NCBI GenBank assembly: GCA_964036045.1
Contig: OZ038397.1
Coordinates: 23,094,032 to 23,158,031 of the forward strand
Direction: 5' to 3'
Length of the DNA: 64,000 nt
Source of the DNA: Eutreptiella sp. 'Long Island Sound 2002'
Lineage: Eukaryota; Euglenozoa; Euglenophyceae; Eutreptiales; Eutreptiaceae
Part shown: in pieces, positions 58,247 through 64,000 of the stretch
How positions within the stretch are numbered: the first letter of the stretch is position 1
How the letters are laid out: every line of letters starts with the position of its first letter
Translations under genes and position numbers: made by a program
The notes under the pieces: generated by a model
What the model saw: only the letters and a program-made list of their open reading frames with translations
Told to the model about the DNA's origin: nothing
Databases searched by the model: none

Positions 58247-58352
58247 CTTAATGTCTTGACCACCACAACCCGCCGCCATAGAGAAATAGACTTGGTAGGG
58301 CTTCATAAAGACATTGACGCTGCATCATGTGGCAACGAATCAATGGGTGACT
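58247..58352. repeat. Hairpin-bearing dispersed repeat, copy 2
   Basis: Shares TTAATGTCTTGACCACCAC, CCGCCATAGA, GCATCATGTGG and GGGTGACTG with copy 1. The inverted arm is degenerate here (AAGACATTGAC). Confidence 0.75.
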
Positions 58353-60131
58353 GATTAGGGCGTGTCTAGGGCAATGACACCAAGAAGTTGAACAGTTTTG
58401 TGAGCTTGATAGAATTCTTTGATAATCATTGCGATTAGTTTGATTAAGATCACACCGTAACAGACTTGAATCCGTGGACTATGCTCAGGACATCATTGAT
58501 TGTTTCCTTCTTACATGGATGTGTCTCCTGTTAAAGACCCACACTTGTGTTAGTTCTTTCAGAGCACCAATGGGGAGCAACGCGAGGCACCGGCAGCCGT
58601 AGCCGCATCAAAATTTATCTCCAAGAACCTTGCGCTAGCACAACTCCAGACTTTATCGTTGCAAGATGAATCAATTACCAATTTGTAAACTTATACTGCA
58701 TCCTTAGGTTCCCGTAAGCAGAACCATGCGCAACATCAAAATCACAATCTAATGGAGCTCAAACCAACTCAATTATGGCAAACTTTCCGGCGTATTGCCT
58801 TTGTAAATGGGCCAGCTTGTGACACAAAACAAACAATAATTTGCGAACTAACGATGTGGGGCCTTTGAAAATGAACCCTTTTATGTTTTAAAAAAAAGCA
58901 TCAAATTTTCTAAAGCTTCTTGGTAAGACTTTGGAAAAAAACTTGCTTAAAAACCAAAAAGGTGACATTTGTTTAAAAAAGTAACGTCTCAAAAATCTTT
59001 TGCAACCAAAACCTATATTGTGCCCAACAATTCACAAACATGCAACCAGCGATGTGAGATTGCATCGCGTACTTTTCCTCTCCACGATGATGGTCGCCAC
59101 CCTTGTCAACAATATCATTTTTGTGATGTGCCATCACGAACGATCATTGCATAGCGTTGCATTTGGATGCGGAATACAAGCTGCATTTGGATGTGGCAAA
59201 ATACCGCCATATGGAACACCAGATGGGTATTGCCACATACCTTTGCACATCTTGTTCAATCTGGGCCCCCCGGCCCGCCTTGCCACGTGCGCGGAGAGGG
59301 GGAGGGGCCCCCTCCGCACAAGTCACAGGCCACCTCCAACCCCCTATAATAGGGAACCCCCTATCGTCAAAATTTCGGTTCTATCACCCCTACACACTTA
59401 CCCCTCAAAATGACCGCCTCGACGTGGCGATCGTAGCGTGCTACTTCGTTTTTGTCATCTATGTTCGTTTTAAATAGTTAGGAGCCCTTGAAGTTGGTAG
59501 TTTGTAAGCAAGGATCCAAGAATTCCTGTATGTGTAGGGATCGGATTTAAGGGTGCGCAACCAAAGTTAATATGCAGACTGATGTAATGTATGAATCTCA
59601 GGGCTGAAATCGTAAAAAATCGAATCATAGGGTTAATTAATTTCTAGCACTGGCGACAGCGCTCTTGGCGGCGGCGCAAACTCGCAGCACTTCAATAAAT
59701 CCTGGTTGGCAAAAATAAAAGGTGAGTGATTGTCATTTGCGGTCAAAAAGAAAAATTTGGTGGTTTTCATTGCGGTCGTGGCTTTGCTCTTCGTGTTTCG
59801 TTTCGTGTTGGCTGTTTGCTCTTTGCCGTGCCCACTCCAGCCGCTGACATGAAGGTCGCAGACGAGCCGCAACCGTTGTTGACCACTGCCGACGGCTACT
59901 GGTGTGATGCCCGGAGTTCATTTGGCGCTGGGTGTGTGTCTTTGGTGTGTTGGCGCGGTGTTTGTGTGTCATTCGTATGTCAGCGCGCTGTGTGTGTGAT
60001 CTGTGTGTCAGGGCACTGTGTGTATGTCAGCGCGCCGCGCAAAGTGTTAGTGTGTTTGCCGCGCGCTGGGTGTGTGATGCTGTGTCTGGTTCAGGTTTGA
60101 GGTTTCAGGTTGGAGATTGAGTTCCGGTTCA

Positions 60132-61085
60132 GGGTGAGTTACGAGAGTGTGTGTGTGTGTTTGTGTGTGTGTGTGTTACGAATGTGCTTGTAGGTGAGTT
60201 ACGAGTGTGCTTGTGTTGCGGCTGTGCTGGTGGGTGAGTTACGAGTGTGATGGTGTTACGAATCTGCCTGTGGGTGAGTTACGAGTGTGTGGGTGCCACG
60301 ATTGTGCTTGTGGGTGAGTTACGAGTGTGATGGTGTTACGAATCTGCCTTTGGGTGAGTTACGAGTGTGTGGGTGCCACGATTGTGCCTGTGGGTGAGTT
60401 ACGAGTGTGTGGGCGTTACGATTGTGCCTGTGGGTGAGTTACGAGTGTGCTTGTGTTACGAATGTGCCTGTAGGTGAGTTACGCGTGTGCTTGTGTCACG
60501 AATGTGCCTGTGGGTGAGTTACGAGTGTGTGGGCGTTACGAGTGTGCCTGTGGGTGAGTTACGCGTGTGCTTGTGTCACGAATGTGCTTGTGGGTGAGTT
60601 CCGAGTGTGTTTGTGTTACGATGGTGCCTGTGGGTGAGTTACGAGCGTGCTTGTGTTACGAGTGTGCCTGTGGGTGAGTTACGCGTGTGCTTGTGTTACG
60701 AATGTGCCTGTGGGTGAGTTACGAGTGTGTTTGTGTTACGATGGTGCCTGTGGGTGAGTTACGAGCGTGCTTGTGTTACCAATGTGCCTCTGGGTGAGTT
60801 ACGAGCGTGCTTGTGTTACGAATGTGCCTGTGGGTGAGTTACGAGTGTGCTTGTGTTACGATTGTGCCTGTGGGCGAGTTACGAGTGTATTGGTGCTACG
60901 AATGTGCCTGTGGGTGAGTGACGAGTGTGTTGGTGCTACGAATGTTCCTGTGGGTGAGTTACGAGTGTGGTTGTGTTACCAATTTGCCTCTGGGTGAGAC
61001 ACGAGCGTGCTTGTGTTAGGAATGTGCCTGTGAGTCAGTTCGAGTGTGTTTGTGCTACGAATGTGACTGTGGGTGAGTTACGAGT
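60132..61085. repeat. 40-bp minisatellite, about 24 copies
   Basis: A 40-bp unit of two related halves: TGGGTGAGTTACGAGTGTG followed by CTTGTGTTACGAATGTGCC. Copies vary at single bases, and the array starts in a GT-rich run at about 60148-60178. The 40-bp period shifts the reading frame between units; the frames seen are not genes. Confidence 0.95.
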
Positions 61086-61112
61086 GCATAGGTGTTTGTC
61101 TAGTGCGATCGT

Positions 61113-61240
61113 TCTGATGTGTCTGTGTCATTTGTGTCTGCCATTTTGCCATCTGTGTGTCATTTGTGTGTCTGCCATTTTGCCATCTGTGTGTCATTTG
61201 TGTGTCTGCCTTTTGCCATCTGTGTGTCATTTGTGTGTTG
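61113..61240. repeat. About 35-bp tandem repeat, 3-4 copies
   Basis: Unit TGTGTGTCATTTGTGTG followed by TCTGCCATTTTGCCATC, adjoining the 40-bp array. Confidence 0.9.
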
Positions 61241-62555
61241 TGTGATGTGTTTTGTTTTTGCTCCACTGAAAGCAGAGATGGTTTTTGTTCGAAACAAAAG
61301 GCTTTTTGTCAATGTTCATGAGAGAAAGCAGTAAAATTTGGTGACAGGGGGAGCTTTGTACATTTGCATTTAGAAACAACAACATTGGATGGCAGGGAAT
61401 AAGTGAAAGGGGCGAAATGATCAAATACGTTGGTGGCAAGTGCAGTGTCACAGAAACATTGTTTCTACAAACAACGCTGTAAAACAAATCAAGTGCATGA
61501 TTTTGGTTCCCATCGGGCAGTTGGTGAAGAAACTGGTTTTGCACCCCCAAGCTTAGTAGTGGCGTGCACATTGCTGGTTTTGCTTTGCATAACCTCATGA
61601 AGATTTTTAGCCATTTTGACCATCTTTTTATGGCATGTTTAGTTGTACTTCACGTTCCGGCAACTTTTGCCCCAGCTAAGGGAAAACTAACTAGTCCACC
61701 AATCCCCCACCCCCCCCCGCCTTCGCCGGGAGGGGGAGCACAAAAAGAGAGGGGGGGTGGATGCGATGGTGCATGGCACCATCGCATCCACTCAAGTATC
61801 CACTCACTCATCGCATCCACTCAGATATCCATTCACTTACCTCAGGAAATTGCGTGACTGGGGGGGGGGGGGGGGGGGACATGCATGCTTTGAGGGGGGT
61901 GGGTGCGGTAGCTACCACAGGTGGATAAAAGCCATGCTGTTTGTTGTCAAGTGTGGTACGTGGTGGTAAGGGTTCGGCTGAACGGCAAGGTGCACAAGTT
62001 GTGGGGCAGCGTTGGTCGGAAGAGAAAGAGTGTGCCAATTTTCCAATTTGTTGATTCTCAATGGAATAATTATCCCATTGGCCTTTTGGTGCAGGTATGC
62101 GGTGAACAACATGCATGCACATGTATTGCCAACATTTTTAAATGGGCAAACAATGAGGGTCAACATGTTTGCCGGGCAATTTGTGTTGTTTTGCGGCACC
62201 AAACAACCGTTGTTTTTCGGGCAAAAGGCAAAGGCACCCCCCCCCCCCCTCGGGCGCCTACCCAAAGGGGCATCGAGTGGGAAGCGCGCCACAAGTATTT
62301 TGCTACGCAAAGGTTTCAACATTTATGGCACCTAATTGTTTGCCATACAGCCATCACTTGCCACAAGGTGGCCCCTACATTGCTCTCACCATCTTTGGCC
62401 CTAATGTTAGGCTCAACAACATATCCCGAACATTGCTGTGAAAATATTTCCCCCAAACGTACAAGGAAACAAAGGGCTGTCCGTGGTATGTATCACCTCC
62501 AAAAACAACCCCCCCCATGCAGATTGCCCACCCTCTAGACCACCGCCTTCATCCC
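61241..62555. other. Intergenic stretch without a recognised gene
   Basis: Contains a G run of about 19 (61860-61878), a C run near 62237-62249 and a doublet CATCGCATCCACTCA.GTATCCA near 61786-61830. No supportable exon was found. Confidence 0.5.
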
Positions 62556-62863
62556 CTTGTTCACCTCCCCCCCCCATGGGGGGCTTTTAATTGGGGAGCC
62601 GGGGAATGGGGCCCCGCCCCCCTCTAAAAGCAGTCCTTATGCCATTATATACGACTCGCGCGCCGAAACGAAACATACCTCAAAAGTCTACGATGCAGCC
62701 CCTCTAAATGACCGCCTCAGAGAGCTGATTCGCACTGTCATATTTGTTTTGATCAATCATGGCTGTTTTGCAAAGTTATGACCTTTACAAGGTTTTAACT
62801 TCTTTACCAGCATCCACTAATTCCATATAAGCTAGGGATGAGATTTAAAGGTGCACCAGCAAA
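62556..62863. repeat. 300-bp direct repeat copy 1
   Basis: Starts CTTGTTCACCTCCCCCC, includes CATGGGGGGCTTTTAATTGG, TACGACTCGCGCG, GATCAATCATGGCTGTTTTG and GGTTTTAACTTCTTTACC, and ends GGTGCACCAGCAAA. It recurs 1.15 kb downstream. Confidence 0.92.
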
Positions 62864-63702
62864 GTTGAGGTGCCGAACAACACTATATATGAGCCACAGG
62901 CCCCAAATCCCAAGAAATCCATTTGCCATATTATTTTTTTGTTGTGCATGCGTGCATTTTGCAGTCGCCGGCATTTGCGATGTTTCATTTTGACTGTCCA
63001 AAGTGAAATCGGGCTACAATGCACTAAATTTCGATCTAAGACCAGAATTATAAATGATTCTAAAAGCCTCCTGTTGATGTTCAATCGAGAAACCGCTGTC
63101 GTTCTGTTTTAGCACCGCTTTTCGATTTGACGGTTTTCAGCGCCCTCAGCCCCCTTTTTAAGCTCAAAAATGGAAAGAACACCCCCAAATGGACCAAAAT
63201 TGCCCCTGATTTCGTCAAAATCCGATACAATAGGCCCGAGTTATGAATATGTCAATTGTATGCTATTTGCACCCTGTATCGCTAATCTTGCCCAATGCAC
63301 CCTCCCTGTCCTTGCGCTGCTAGCTTAAACACAAGGCAAAGGAGTGTTTTTGCGTTTGTTTGTCACCGCCCGGCTCCATTTCCGACGTAGAAAAGTGACC
63401 CGAAAATGGCTAAAAACGTAAAAAGGCTTTTCTTTTGATGGTGCCTCGCACCAGCAAAGGAAAAGCCACCTCAAGCACGAAAGACGAAGGATTCATTTAA
63501 CCTTACTTTTCCACACCCTCCGCAACATATCATGTATCATTGCTTCATTGAAATTTCCTCAACATGCTCATCTTTCTTTGTTATAAATACGTGATCATGC
63601 GCGTGCATATCGTGCAATCTGAATTCGTCGTCCGACAGATACCCTTCGGAGGCGATCACAGCCCGCACACTGCCCTTCCCCATCTCGTGGAGCCCCCCTC
63701 CG

Positions 63703-64000
63703 CTTGTTCACCTCCCCCCCCATGGGGGGCTTTTAATTGGGGGGCCGGGGAATGGGGCCCCGCCCCCCTCTGAAAGCAGTCCTTATGCCATTGTATACGA
63801 CTCGCGCGCTGAAACGAAACATACTTCAAAAGTCTACGATGCAGCCCCTCTAAATGACCGCATGATTCGCACTGTCATATTTGTTTTGATCAATCATGGC
63901 TGTTTTGCAAAGTTAGGACCTTTACAAGGTTTTAACTTCTTTACCAGCATCCACTAATTCCATATAACCTAGGGATGCGATTTAAAGGTGCACCAGCAAA
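63703..64000. repeat. 300-bp direct repeat copy 2, cut by window end
   Basis: Same segment with few substitutions and a small deletion where copy 1 reads CCGCCTCAGAGAGCTGATTC. It still matches at the last base, so the repeat continues beyond the window. Confidence 0.92.

Larger units (their letters stand above)
57139..60131. other. Repeat-bearing intergenic stretch without a recognised gene
   Basis: Apart from the paired repeat listed below, it holds A/T-rich unique sequence. A small doublet TGCATTTGGATG lies near 59158 and 59182. A segment near 59460-59600 looks like a distant third copy of the 62.8/63.9-kb repeat. No exon could be supported. Confidence 0.5.

Overview
This window reads as nuclear DNA of a unicellular eukaryote (an alga or other protist) with a large, repeat-rich genome. 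Protein-coding exons are short islands with GT..AG introns whose phases agree across junctions. They are separated by kilobases of microsatellites, minisatellites, palindromic A/T arrays, long C/G homopolymers and degenerate repeats. There is no operon structure, no ribosome-binding-site pattern and no prokaryotic gene density. I cannot fix the lineage from sequence alone. From memory, the retroelement proteins resemble families I associate with dinoflagellates and other algae, but the host introns here use ordinary GT donors.

Layout. 1-3.8 kb: a tRNA-like element, CA repeats, and the N-terminal four exons of an SLC44/choline-transporter-like gene on the minus strand, leaving the window or breaking off to the left. 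3.8-8.8 kb: short repeats and one Gln/Pro-rich minus-strand terminal exon. 8.86-18.56 kb: a five-exon YUCCA-like flavin monooxygenase gene (plus strand); two of its introns carry repeat modules. 18.6-25.9 kb: mostly non-coding, with a striking block of CCTAGT/ACTAGG palindromes around an 85-bp minisatellite and one small unassigned terminal exon. 25.97-27.06 kb: a BTB(T1)-kelch gene with two lesions, probably a pseudogene. 31.5-40.2 kb: a GC-rich three-exon gene for a secreted/membrane Thr-Pro stalk protein with three membrane segments, ankyrin-like stretches and a C-terminal R-S-E mono-ADP-ribosyltransferase domain.

46.02-57.13 kb holds an essentially intact 11.1-kb Ty3/gypsy-type, chromodomain-bearing LTR retrotransposon on the minus strand. 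It has 724-bp LTRs (three internal differences), a 6-bp target duplication, an initiator-Met-type primer binding site, a polypurine tract, gag, zinc knuckle, protease, reverse transcriptase, RNase H, integrase and chromodomain. Two features stand out. A DNA-adenine-methylase-like segment (ELFAS ... YANPPFSLL ... TPDWG) lies between protease and reverse transcriptase. The gag-to-pol path crosses a C10 run with a frame change and then a single in-frame UAG followed by GGG GGC, a context like retroviral readthrough. A 2.6-kb untranslated region with a 13-bp stem-loop and a tRNA-like sequence precedes the 3' LTR.

57.1-64 kb: repeats only (hairpin-type repeat, 40-bp and about 35-bp minisatellites, and a 300-bp direct repeat that runs off the right edge). 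The host genes are unrelated to one another, so no shared pathway is implied; the retrotransposon is the only self-contained multi-gene system here.
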